DNA of 64,000 nt from Dasypus novemcinctus (taxonomy: Eukaryota; Chordata; Mammalia; Cingulata; Dasypodidae), in NCBI RefSeq assembly GCF_030445035.2, contig NC_080683.1, forward strand, positions 22,905,528 to 22,969,527, written 5' to 3'. Below the pieces are notes generated by a model, which did not search any database, had not been told where the DNA came from, and worked only from the letters and a program-made list of their open reading frames with translations. Below, piece by piece: positions 9,195 to 19,800 of this stretch; position 1 is the first letter of the stretch, and every line of letters begins with the position of its first letter. Both the position numbers and the translations under genes were made by a program.

Positions 9195-9345
9195 CTAGTC
9201 TACGTTTCCAAATAAGCGAGGCCTTCCCTGACTCAATATCACATGATACTGATTACAGTGTCATCCTATAAGCTGTCTACCTTCCTGTAATGGAGTTCTC
9301 TGGCATTATTGCTTTCTGTATTATATTCTTCTTAACTGTCTACAT
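9195..9345 (+). repeat. L2 LINE fragment
   Basis: AGCGAGGCCTTCCCTGACTC followed by CTTCCTGTAATGGAGTTCTC, TTATTGCTTTCTGTATTATA matches the GAGGCCTTCCCTGACC...ATAGCACTTATCAC region of the L2 3' end. Old LINE fragment. Confidence 0.6.
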
Positions 9346-10475
9346 GATAAATGTGCAAGTTTCAAGTTTGCTTGAAAACTTAGCATTTTGTATCAAGGCT
9401 AGCTTTCCAGAACTTAGAAGAAAATTTAAGCATTCATTTTTCAGGTTATTTTCCCCCTATGTATGGAAAAATGTGATGTCATGTTTTATAAAATGTCTTG
9501 ATTTTTTAAAAATGCTTGTAGCAAATCTAGTCCAATCACAGAAATAAGAGGCTCATGCCATTTATTCACTAGTTTGTTTTACCAGGTACACAGTTTGATA
9601 AGCATCCACAGGATGACTGATTTATATTCCACACATAAGAAAGAACTTGCCTTGGATAACTCTGGACATCTTGTTGCATCCCATTCCCAAATCTGTCAAA
9701 CATCTATGACAGTCAGAACACAAAACAATATTTGTTCACAAGCAACAAGGTCCATGAGTAGAAATAGCTGTTTTTCTAAGTATTTATATTGTGAGGGTCA
9801 ATAAATCATATATAGCTCATGTTCTGGGGAAATCATCTTAAAATGATGCCTTGTGTCCATTTTCTATAGGACCAGTCAATAGGGTTCCAAATGCATGGTT
9901 GTTATACTGCCAAAATACTTCTGAAAAAAAATTAACTTAGCAAAAATAAACCTCTAATGGGTTTGCCTTTCTTCCTGTAATACAAACAATTCAAGAGAAC
10001 CCTTTCAATATGCATCAAGTTTAGTTCTAATGATCTCAAAACCTGCCACCTGAAGAATTAAGAATTTCAAGCCATCACAATTTAGAATTAGAGAGCTGGT
10101 CAAATTGCAACAAATGCTCTACTTGGCTTGATTTGCATGTGTTTATCTTTCTTTTATTGAACTAAGCAAAATTTTAGAAGAACATTATTTCAGAATGGAA
10201 ACTCACTATTGGGCAAAACTCATTAATTTTCATAAAATTAATCACAATTAATCAAATGTGCAAGTGACTTGGTTGCTCTTGTGCTCCAGCCAAACTGGAA
10301 CTAGGGAACAGACTTTGCTCCTCCTCGGAGACCTTTATGTCCTGAATATTTCTTCCTCGTCTCCCTGATCTCCTCACTTTGGAATGTGGCAGGGCTTAGG
10401 GCTTGTACCTTTTCTCTATTCTCATTTGTTATCTTGGTGATTTCTTGCAGTCAGGTGATGTAAAATACAAACCTA
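9346..10475. other. Unique AT-rich sequence
   Basis: No gene or clear repeat. Several 60-90-codon open frames occur here (for example 9,574-9,804) but show no domain, no codon bias and no partner exon. Confidence 0.4.
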
Positions 10476-11445
10476 TACTCCCAAATTGATAGAGACACCT
10501 CTGAGTTCTCCCTGTATTCCAATCCCTACATACAGATGCCTACTCGATATTACCACTTAGATTAATAACCAGCATCTTAAATTTAATATGCCCAAAGTGA
10601 GCTTCATATAGCCTTCCCAAAACCCACTCTTTGTAGTCTTCACCACCTCAGGTAACGGCAATAGCGACAAATACGCATTTCTTTCATGCCTTATAGCATC
10701 CTATCCAACAGTATATCCTGCTGGCTCTATACCCCCAATATCTCTACAATTCTATCAGTTATCCCCGTCTCCACTCCTGTGACTTTGTTCCAACCACCAT
10801 CATCTCTTATTAGGAAAATTACAAGAGCCTCCTTACTAGTCTCCCTGCTTCTTCCCAGCAGCCAGAATATCAGGTCTTTCTCTACTCAAAACCCTCCAAG
10901 AGCTTCTCATCTCAATTTGTATAAAAGTCAAAGCCTTATAATGATCTAAAAAGTCCCATATGATTCTGGCATCAAATTATCTCTGTTACCTTACCACCTA
11001 TTGTCTTTTCTTTTCTCATCCCACACTAGCCACACTGGCCTCTTCAGTGTTTCTCATCCCCACCAGGTATTCCGCTGTCTCGGGTCCTTTGCCCTGGCTG
11101 TACCCTTTTCCCACAGTTTCCCTACATAGTCACAGGGCTCAAACCTGTATCTTCTTCAGGGCTTAACTAAAATACACCTGCTTAAGGAGGCCTTTCATGA
11201 CTACTCTATTTAAAATTGCAACTCCCACACATTCCTTTTCCTCCTTCTACACTTTATTTTCTCTATAGCATTTATTACTACATAAAATATCTACTTGAGT
11301 TTTTAATTTTGTCATCTTCCTTGCTCCAAAAGAAACTAAGCTCTCTCAGGGCAGTGTTTTTATCTATTTTGTTTCCTTTTATATCACCAGTACTTCCAAC
11401 AATGTTTGGTACACAAAAAGTACTGAAAAATATTTACGAAAGAAT
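10476..11445 (+). mobile_element. L2 LINE, about 1 kb of 3' region
   Basis: Nearly 1 kb of L2 in order: the ACCACCATCATCTCTTATTA block, GCCTCCTTACTAGTCTCCCT, CAGCAGCCAGAATATCAGG, CAAAACCCTCCAAGAGCTTC, the CCACACTGGCCTCTTCAGTG block, GGGTCCTTTGCCCTGGCTGT, GGAGGCCTTTCATGACTACT, CATAAAATATCTACTTGAGT and the CAGGGCAGTGTTTTTATCT 3' end with ACAATGTTTGGTACACAAAA. It covers the C-terminus of L2 ORF2 and the 3'UTR. The plus-strand open frames at 10,686-11,491 fall inside this dead element. Confidence 0.88.
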
Positions 11446-11784
11446 TAAAGACATTAAGCCAACAAATGCATTATGTTATATAATCACTTAAAGACACACT
11501 ATGAAATGATGGCTATGAGAAACATCATTGCATCACATTCATAGTATTTAAAAGAGAAGCCAGAAAAAGTACAGCAATTTAAAAAATCCTTAATGATATG
11601 GCTCTTTTCCATATTTTTAACTCATTATATCTATTCTTTTCTTCAGTATATGCTCTCAAGTGATTAAAAACCTTCAATGATTTATTTAAACCATTTTAAA
11701 AAGGAAAATACTTCAGAATGGTCCACTGACTGCAGCCTCACTTCTATGAGCCTATTGTGTCACTAATGTTCATCTTCGCATCCT

Positions 11785-11985
11785 TTGATGGATGATGCAG
11801 TTGCAATAGAGCTAGGGCTGTCAAGGCAACCCAAAAAAGACTTTAGCTCACTGCAAAATGATCTTGACTATTTATTTCAACCCGGAAAGCATTTTAGTGA
11901 AAGACTAGATGAGGATGCTGTTTATGGTCCAGTGTCTCTGTGCAGAAATCAAGTATGTAACTCATGGAATGGGAAGATCATTTGA
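11785..11985 (+). other. 66-codon open frame, possible exon or decayed coding piece
   Basis: The plus-strand frame encodes an acidic, hydrophilic peptide (MMDDAVAIELGLSRQPKKDF then SSLQNDLDYLFQPGKHFSER) whose composition looks more protein-like than the other open frames of this AT-rich region. A splice-donor-like AA/GTATGT lies at 11,951-11,958 and an AG acceptor-like GATGCAG just before 11,801. I do not recognise the protein and no neighbouring exon is visible. Most likely chance; a genuine small exon or pseudogene remnant is possible. Confidence 0.15.
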
Positions 11986-12854
11986 CCTATGTACCTCAAA
12001 AGGAGACTTTTCCCATAAGAGGAAGTCAGGCAGACTGAAAATAGAAACCTTTAAACTCATTGAGGCCTGGTTTATACTTAAGTTACTTTTAAAGACATCC
12101 AGTTGTTTCATGACTTGTGGATCCAACTGTAGATGCTTTCTTTTGCTTCCTCACATTTTTGCCTCCCTTGATCTCCTAAATCTAATTTCCCCTTCTCCAA
12201 AATCTTCCTCTCTCATTTTCACGGACATAGTTCATATTTTATATGCCTGAATCCCTACTCTTTCTCTTCAGTCCCCCAGATGGAAAATAACCATGCCTAT
12301 CATGACTCACACATATATACACACATAAATTTTTAAGAGGTATGAAATAAATAACAATGAAGTTCTGCACAAAACTAGAGGAAAATATAATTTAAGATAA
12401 AAATCAGATTCAAAGTGAATAAAAAAGATGTTGGGGAGCACATGCAGCAAAACTGGAAGAGTTAAGCAAAAAGCAAGACAAGCACAAAATATTTGGGGGT
12501 TAAATAAGTGAAACTTTAAAAAGTAAAATTGCATGTGGATAAGAATTATAATTAATGGAACATTTATGTTCATAAGAAAAGATAGCACTTTTTACACACT
12601 CCTAGGGAAAATGGACAGGACTAATGCTATTGACTTTTGCAAGACACATTCCTTTCTCTACATTCTTCCAACAATTAGAAGAACTTTCTCCACCAATGGT
12701 TTTATATTTAATAAATTTCTGATAATACCTTGCATCAAGCATTGTAAGTATTAGTGCCTCTCAAATTTTATTTATAATTCAGTAGTTAATCTTATGCATG
12801 TGTGTGAACAAGGGTTTGAGGGTTAACGGTGATGAGGAATATCTGCTTCCAGTA

Positions 12855-12925
12855 TTCCAATTGCCTAGAGGAGTTCCCAGCACAGAGTAAGCAGTTGGTA
12901 AATATTTGGTAAATGAAAGAATAAC
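12855..12925 (+). repeat. L2/MIR-type 3' tail
   Basis: The wording CCCAGCACAGAGTAAGCAGT followed by TGGTAAATATTTGGTAAATG is the CAGCACATAGTAAGTGCTCAATAAATATTTG end shared by L2 and MIR elements. Too short to choose between the two. Confidence 0.55.
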
Positions 12926-13675
12926 TATAAAAATTCAAATACTTAGCATTTCAGACAAAATTCTCCAAATAATAGAGTACAATGCAGCTGCTGCTAACCC
13001 TGAGCTTTGTACACGTTGCTTAAACGAAGAACAAATAAAGCACTCCCTGCCACACACAGAGACCATGACACCTCTCTACAATCAGTCCACTCCTTTATTC
13101 TGCTTGATACTGCCTGTAGTTGGTCTTTGGCTGGCTATCTGATGTAGCTATGGAATCAGTCTCATGATTTTATATTTGCTTTCAAATTAGCATTGATTAT
13201 TATTTTCTGAAAACTTTAGTTGTGACAAATTTCTTGTGCTTTGCACCATGAGTATAGATTACCTCTGTATTATTTACCAACTCCATCTTTTTCTTTAACT
13301 ATTGATTTCAGTCTCTTTCTATTATTTGTTGCACACATCCTTAGACAAATAGAACCAATTCACCTGGCAATTGAACTGAGTAAGCAAAAGCCTGAGAAAA
13401 AAATGCTGAATTTATATGAACCTAGTTTCTCAATGGCAAATTTGCAACCAGTACAAACCACACCTTGTTTTATCCACACCTTGCTCATAGGGGTGGGGCT
13501 GAGGAGTGGATTGTAGTCACTGGACCATTCTAAATATTTTCCCTTATTAAAAAAATTCAAGTCTGTGTTCCTTTAGATACATTGTTGAATGTTTTAATCA
13601 CTTAAGAGCATATATTAAAGAAAAGAAGTGATGTGATGAGTTGAAAGTATGGAAAAGAATCAGATTGTGAAGGAT

Positions 13676-14081
13676 TTTTAAAAATTGGTTTAGGGATTAG
13701 AATGTGGCTCATCCAGTTGGGAGCCTGCCTACCACAAGGGAGATTCTAGGTTTAGGTCCTGGTGCCTCCTAAAGAAGATGAGCAGATGCTGCACCCCCCA
13801 CAATGAGCTACATGCTGCAACTGTCACAACTAGCAGATGTCACACCCTGAATGAGCAGATTCCTCAAGCCAGCAGATGTCACAAGCCAGCAGACACCCCA
13901 GCCCTGGGGGAGAAGATATGGCTCAGGCATTGGGCATTCCCCACCCATGTGGGAGGTCCTAGGTCAACTCCTGTTGCCTCCTGGAGAAGGTGAGCAAACA
14001 ATGAGAAGACACGAGAACCATCTGGGGGAGAAAAGGGATAAATTTAAAAAATAATAATAGTAAATTTTAAAAATTGGTTTA
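13676..14081 (+). mobile_element. Dimeric DAS-type SINE with perfect target duplication
   Basis: A tRNA-derived SINE of the armadillo DAS type. Monomer 1 begins near 13,700 (GAATGTGGCTCATCCAGTTG, the A-box-like part, then GTGCCTCCTAAAGAAGATGA) and monomer 2 near 13,912 (AGATATGGCTCAGGCATTGG, then GTGGGAGGTCCTAGGTCAAC). It ends in an A-rich tail (AAATTTAAAAAATAATAATA). The element is bounded by identical 17-bp direct repeats TTTTAAAAATTGGTTTA at 13,676-13,692 and 14,065-14,081, the mark of LINE-driven insertion. The linker holds repeated AGCAGATGTCAC words. DAS SINEs are, to my knowledge, restricted to armadillos, which fixes the likely host. Confidence 0.9.
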
Positions 14082-14949
14082 ACTTTCCACGCCTTCCCTT
14101 TTAAATAGGTATTTTAATATAAATGAGAGCATTCTCATAGTGTGTCCTTTCAGTGATTATACAAAGTCAGTCTCCAGACTTTTTCACTTACTGCTCTTAT
14201 TGGAATATCTTTACTCTATTTATTTTCTACATAATTTTTAAAGTTCATATTCAGAAGCATGCCTTTAATTTAAGCAATTATTTTCTGTGCACCTTTTTGA
14301 CATACAGCAAATATTGTTTTGTCATGTCAACTATATTTTTTCATACAATTGTAAATTCCATTCGTGCAAAAGCTATGTTCTACATAGGGTATGTGCTACA
14401 GTATTAATCATGATCTACTATGCTATAGTCACTCAAGCATTTGTTGATAAACTGACTAATTCCTGGTGATCTTATATACTCCATGATGTCAGTTCCTTAT
14501 AACACAGATCAGACATTGGTTTCATTCCTGGCACTTAGGCAGAGCACTGTGCCAAGAAATTCAACTACTATAATCTGCACTTATATTTCTGGCCTACTTG
14601 GGATGGTTTTCATCTCCAAGTATTGGAAAACCAAACTAATAATTTAAATAACATTTTTTGTTTGTTTTCCTTTCACATGAAAGGAAAGCTACAATAGGTG
14701 GCTGCTGGATTTGATTCAGCTGTTCAGTGATTTCAGTTCAGACATTTCTCAGATTATCTTAGTCCTTCTGTAATAAACATTATATGGATTCTAAAGTTGT
14801 GGGCATCAAGTTCATGTTCAAGGGAAGAAAATGGAGAAAAAGGGAGGGTATGGCCAGGAATTCTGTCCTGTTTGAAAGGAAGCCAATGGTTTCCAAGAAG
14901 AATCACTCTTTACACTGTACATTTCTACCCAATTTTCATTGACCTCTAT
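14082..14949. other. Unique AT-rich sequence
   Basis: No gene or recognised repeat between the DAS SINE and the third MLT2-like LTR. The two overlapping open frames at 14,153-14,469 are short, hydrophobic and unsupported. Confidence 0.4.
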
Positions 14950-15403
14950 GAGTATCTAAGTTTCCCAGCTGCTAAAACAAATATCATACAATGGGTTATC
15001 ATACAATGAGATATCACACAGTATCTTAAAAAATGGGATTTATTGGCTCATGGTTTTGAGGATAGGAGAACAAAATTGAGGGATCAGCAAGATGACACTT
15101 TCTCTCTGAAGACTGGCTTTTTGGGGCTGGCAGCTGGCAATCCTTGGCTTTTCTGTCACATAGCAACATATATGGTGACGTCTTCTTTATCTTTTGGGTT
15201 TTGTTAACTTTGGTTTCTTTACATAGCTTTTCTCCATGATCAATTTCCTTTGACTTCAGCATTAAGGGCCACCCTCATTCAATGTGGACACACCTTAACT
15301 AAGAACATCTTCCAAGGTCCTATTTATGAGTGAGTTCATATCCACAGGACCAGGGGTTGGAGTCTGGTCATGATTTTTGTGGCAGACATGATTCAATCCC
15401 AAC
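14950..15403 (+). mobile_element. ERVL/MLT2-like LTR, copy 3
   Basis: Begins TTTCCCAGCTGCTAAAACAA, then GGGATTTATTGGCTCATGGT and TTTGAGGATAGGAGAAC, TTTTCTGTCACATAGCAACA, GTGGACACACCTTAACTAAG and CATGATTCAATCCCAACA at the end, the same order as the copies at 7.1 and 8.0 kb. It has the clearest 5' end of the three. A local duplication ATCATACAATGGGTT/ATCATACAATGAGAT lies near 14,984-15,012. No internal retroviral sequence follows it, so it is a solo LTR. Confidence 0.72.
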
Positions 15404-17664
15404 AATGAAGAAGGTGGGCAAGAAAGAATGGGATTGGTAATGCAGTGTGTTCATTAACAAAGCCTGCCACAAAATCCTTTATCCATACGATGTGTGTACC
15501 TCAGTTTCTCTGGCCATAAATAAAGCATAAGACTAAGTAGAAATCATGACAGAGGAGACTGAGGTTTGAAGTGTTTGGGATCAAGATATAAATACATCCC
15601 ATTTTTCACCTAGAAAACTTGGGGAATGAAATCTCTGAAAAGAGAAATGTAAGGTAACATAGCTAAGGGACTGGGGATGCAAGCAAACATTTTTTGAGTC
15701 CACCCTGTGTGTAAAAAGAAAGAAAATGAAGCTGAAATTTCTTATTACCCTCTTTTCTTCCAGTTTCAGGACAATTCATGCCCAGTGAAGAAGGGAAATA
15801 GCAAAGAAGAGCAGGCAAATGAATTTCTGCTCATGTCCATGTAAGGTATAGTGCTGGCTATACTTTACAATGCAATGGGAGAGGGACAACTGAGTTATGT
15901 CAGAGAACCATTTTAAGTGTTCAGGAATCAAAATCCTAAATCATTTGAATCTGGGCTTCAGATCCCTTCCATAGTGAAGCAGTTATCCTGGTTAATACAG
16001 TTAATAATAACTGTATTAATAAACTTTAAATATTTGCATTATAAGTACATATGTGTGCTAGTTAAAATGTTTTGTAAAACAAGTCTATTCGGAAATGAGT
16101 TTAGAAAAGAAAAAAACACATAGCATAAATTCAATGGTTTAGTTAAATACAATAAACAGAATCTACTTTGCTCTATTAATCTAGACTTTTGACAATTTGA
16201 ACAAAGCCTAGACTGAAGTTTTTATTTGAATAAAAGCTTGAGTGGATTTAACCACTTATGGAAACAAATCATTCTTAGGCACCTTAAATGCCTAGACTGT
16301 GAATAATGACCTGTCATTCTTGGCTATTTATTGAGAACTACCCTGTGACAAAATATCTTGATCACCATTTAAAAGGGTCTATATTTTAAAACTAAAATAA
16401 AAAATATAATTCATATATTCTTTAATTTACAGAGCTATCCCCTTAAATTCCTATTAATAATGATAAAATTTTAATATAATACATTAATTTTGCCAGTACA
16501 TTATCATTAATTTATAATTATGGTAGAGATGCAGTTTTGTGTTTCCATTTGGAAGAGATAGTCCTATGCTTCTTTGTAGGTCTAAGATGGAAATTAGTAT
16601 TTTCTATACTAAAATAATTATGAGAAAGAATTGTAATTATTTACATTTTATTTTAAGCAAATTATATAATTCATAAAGTCTTATATATGTGCAAACTATT
16701 TAATTTAAATCTTTGTATGAATAGAGGCTTTGGACTTAGAGACAAAATTTAAACTGTGTTTAGCTCACTTTAGAATTCTATACTGATCACTAGGTGGCAA
16801 TGTTGCCACAATGAAAAATTGCTGCATTCACCGGTTTTTCTTCACCATAAGAACCTGCTTTTAAAGTTCTCATTTAAGACCTCACTATGAATGATTTTCA
16901 CTTTTCCAGAGTGATTAAAATATATCTCGAATAAACATAAAATAGCGAGATTAAAATTCATTGTCAACATCTGCTATTCACTAAGAGGTGTGAACCATGA
17001 TAACTGTAAAAAAGCTTTCTCTAAATTCTAGAGTTTAAAAGATATTTGCATGAAGGAGAAATAGCTCTTATGAATAAATATTATATTTTCTTTGTTCTAA
17101 AATCTCAATTGCTTTAGTTCATGTGGCAATGATATATCAGAATGGTTTTTAAAAAATCCTCCTTGCAAAATATTTCCTAAAGTTTTTGGGATGCTTAAAA
17201 ATCACAGATCACATACTTTTTTTTTAATGCTAAAAGAAGTAATTCTGGAATATTGTCTTTAATCTGCAGTAAAAATAAAAGGAACAAATAAATGGATCTT
17301 CAAAAAACATCAGTGCATGCGTATGTGTGTTTGTTTTTAAACATTACATGGAAAAGGAGAACAAACTATCAGTTCAAGGGAAAGTACCTAATCGGAAAGG
17401 AATTTTAAAATATTCAGGTAATAGCAAAAGAAAAAGAACTGGGGATGGAACTGGGGATCCTTGATTCTTACGGGACCCAAAGTATACTACTGCAGCAAGA
17501 CTACAAAACATAATGTGAAGAAAACCCTCACGCTGCCTATTCTGAACTTAGCTAAATGTGAGTGGGAGGGGTCAGGAAGAGAAAGGGTTGAGGAGCACAC
17601 ACCCGAAGCTCACCTGATGTTGAGACACAGTGGTTTGGCCCTTTGCAGAAGTCTACAGTTTGGT
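15404..17664. other. Unique AT-rich sequence with one CTCF-like motif
   Basis: About 2.2 kb without a recognised repeat or gene. At 16,788-16,800 the plus strand reads TCACTAGGTGGCA, one mismatch from the CTCF core CCASYAGRKGGCR. AT-rich runs dominate 16,400-16,700. Confidence 0.45.
16788..16800 (+). promoter_or_regulatory. CTCF-like core motif
   Basis: TCACTAGGTGGCA matches CCASYAGRKGGCR at 12 of 13 positions (first C is T). CTCF binds such cores in insulators and loop anchors. Motifs of this length occur by chance, and occupancy cannot be judged from sequence alone. Confidence 0.3.
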
Positions 17665-17830
17665 ACTCCTCGGTGAGAACGTGGGTTCCAGACTTAACCT
17701 GCCTGCGTTTGAATCCTGCCCATTGGGCTACTTGATTTTCTCATCTATAAATTGTACATAAGGATATTCTTTTGAGATGACTTGAGGATAAAATTAGAGA
17801 ATCCATGTAATGAGCTAACTGACACATAGA
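17665..17830 (+). repeat. MIR SINE
   Basis: AACCTGCCTGCGTTTGAATC then CTGCCCATTGGGCTACTTGA, TTTTCTCATCTATAAATTGT and TTTTGAGATGACTTGAGGAT, GAGAATCCATGTAATGAGC reproduces the MIR order from the B-box-like GTTTGAATCC through the core. Confidence 0.75.
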
Positions 17831-18029
17831 CCATGGTTGGTGGAGTGGAAGAGGGGTGGTTACTGTGATGCTTTTACATAGTCGCGGAGCTGCAGGGCTC
17901 ATCCCACTTCCCTGCTGAAGTGCTGTGGGGACATGGGGGATTGTGTGATTCTAGCAGAGGCTCTGTGGTTCGTTGATAAGAGATGGAGGCAGAAAATTAA
18001 AATCTTTGATTCTATAGTTGGACCACCAC

Positions 18030-18170
18030 CTCAGCCAACTGCAGGACTTTGGAAAACTTGCATAATCTCTGTAAACCTCAATTTTCCTACCTGTAAAGTA
18101 GGGATAAAAATAGCAAACCTCACTGTAGTAAATGTAATCAGAAGAGCTCTCTAAATGTTAGTTAATATTA
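18030..18170 (+). repeat. MIR SINE
   Basis: GGACTTTGGAAAACTTGCAT then AATCTCTGTAAACCTCAATT, TTCCTACCTGTAAAGTAGGG and ATAAAAATAGCAAACCTCAC is the MIR core and 3' half in forward orientation. Confidence 0.72.
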
Positions 18171-18589
18171 CTATAGATCATCTATTGGTGATTCCTCAGT
18201 CTGTGAAACTGTGAAACCTTTTCCACCTTTTTATTAAGTTATACTTATAAGAAAACTTTAAGACTCCAACCAATATATTTCTATGCTAACCTCTTCACTG
18301 ACCTGGGAGAAAAACTACTTATCAATGCCAAAGGTAATTAGAAAATTTGCAATGATCTCAACAAACCCCCCAAAAAACAGAGATTTAAAATGTGAACATT
18401 GTGACACGCAAATCATAATAGATCAGTATAATTTTCTGGCCCCGCCATACAAACAGTAACTGCTCTATTTTGACTAAATTTAAATCCTTTCCTTCTTTCT
18501 AAAATGTTGTGTATGTGAAATGAAAGCAAATCTGACTACTGTTTTTTAAACTAATGCACTCACACTATTTTATTACATGTTTGATTTTA
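18171..18589. other. Unique AT-rich sequence
   Basis: I see no gene or recognised repeat. Confidence 0.4.
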
Positions 18590-18724
18590 TATTCCCCCTC
18601 CCGTCATTACACTATAAACTGCAGGATGGTTAGGACTGGTTTCTAATTCCCATCAATGATCACAACTTCTGCATGTAGTAGGCACAAAGTACCCTTTGTT
18701 AAGGATAAGCAAATGAATGAATGG
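18590..18724 (+). repeat. L2 LINE 3' end
   Basis: CACTATAAACTGCAGGATGG then TTCTAATTCCCATCAATGAT, TGCATGTAGTAGGCACAAAG and a terminal AAATGAATGAATGG matches the L2 3'UTR with its characteristic TGAATGAA tail. Confidence 0.7.
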
Positions 18725-19299
18725 AAAACAAAACACATTCAAATATTTTGTCAATATGTCATCATGGAACAATGGTTTTTTAAGTCACTTAAAAATATTT
18801 TAAACATTTCTTTCCAGCATTTCCAATAGAAACCATTTCTCTTTGTGTCTTATCTGGTATTACTATGGACCATCAACAGCTGACATCCCAAAATTATGTA
18901 AATAGGCCAAAAGGAAGTCCAGCCAGATTCATACGTATTGTCCTTCATCCTTTTTTGTCCATGCCAAACTTCTCACTCTACCGACCCTCAGAACTTTCTA
19001 AATAATATCAAAATCTCCCAAATGAAATCAGAGAGGTATGGGGGAGATTTAAATCATATATTTAACACTTACTCTTTATTTCTGCTGTTCTGATTAGTAT
19101 ATTTGAACTGAAAGTATCATCCTGTGTTTAGTATCGCAGGGATTTATTCTCATACAATACGGTTTTAATTTAAATAAATAATTGTTATTATAAAAGTTTT
19201 AATACCATCCTCTAGAAAATCAAGTTTGCAGTACACTGGGCACTATGTGAAATTTGAGAACAATAATAGTTGCCTTTGAATGAGGTCTCTTGTGCCACA
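18725..19299. other. Unique AT-rich sequence
   Basis: I see no gene or recognised repeat. Confidence 0.4.
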
Positions 19300-19470
19300 G
19301 GCACTATGTTGGGTTTTTAATATTTATCCATTCCTCAAGATATACTTAAAGCCAGATGTTACTACAAATGAAGAAACTGAGGCTTAAGGGTTTCAAATAT
19401 CTTCTTCATGGTCATAAGGCTAACTAAGCTAGGACCTGAAACTTGGATCCAGCTCTTTTTAAATGCAAAG
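19300..19470 (-). repeat. MIR SINE
   Basis: Read in reverse this gives the MIR order. On the plus strand: CAGGCACTATGTTGGGTTTT, then ACTACAAATGAAGAAACTGA, GGCTTAAGGGTTTCAAATAT, CATGGTCATAAGGCTAACTA and GGACCTGAAACTTGGATCC, equal to the reverse complement of the MIR core and head. Confidence 0.75.
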
Positions 19471-19739
19471 TATTTATTTTTGCCACCATTTCATTTATCC
19501 CTAGAAATATTTGCTGGACGTAACGATTCTTCCATAGTAGATCAGCTAATTAGTTTTATCTAGATAAATTAAGTTTAACTATGGCTAAAAATATTTGCTT
19601 GCCAATTTTTGGATGGTCTTGCTGATTTAGTAAGCAAAAGGCAATTTCCAGGAGAAAATAAGATATTTAGCTGTTACCTAAATAAGTGACTCGCGTTTAC
19701 AAAAGTCACAAGTGAGTCTTCACTCTAATAAGTGGCATC

Positions 19740-19800
19740 CATTCATTTAATATATATATTTATCAAACTTCTACCATGTGCCAGGCACTGTGTGAAGGGT
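19740..19800 (-). repeat. L2-type 3' end fragment
   Basis: ATTCATTTAATATATATATT then CTACCATGTGCCAGGCACTG is the reverse of the L2 CAGTGCCTGGCACATAGTAGG...AATATTTGTTGAATGAATG tail. Short and diverged. Confidence 0.5.

Larger units (their letters stand above)
11446..13675. other. Unique sequence with an L2-like tail and a candidate exon
   Basis: Mostly unassigned. The interval includes a short possible exon (see 11,785-11,952), a hydrophobic minus-strand 93-codon chance ORF (12,307-12,588) and an L2/MIR-type 3' tail near 12,855-12,925 (CCCAGCACAGAGTAAGCAGT then TGGTAAATATTTGG). I see no other recognised feature. Confidence 0.4.

Noticed and set aside
12307-12588. 93-codon hydrophobic minus-strand frame
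   Set aside because: Phe/Leu/Ile-rich peptides are a normal product of T-rich strands; nothing supports a membrane protein gene.
13871-13883. CTCF-like word CCAGCAGATGTCA in the DAS SINE linker
   Set aside because: The essential GGC part is TGTC, so the match fails at key positions.
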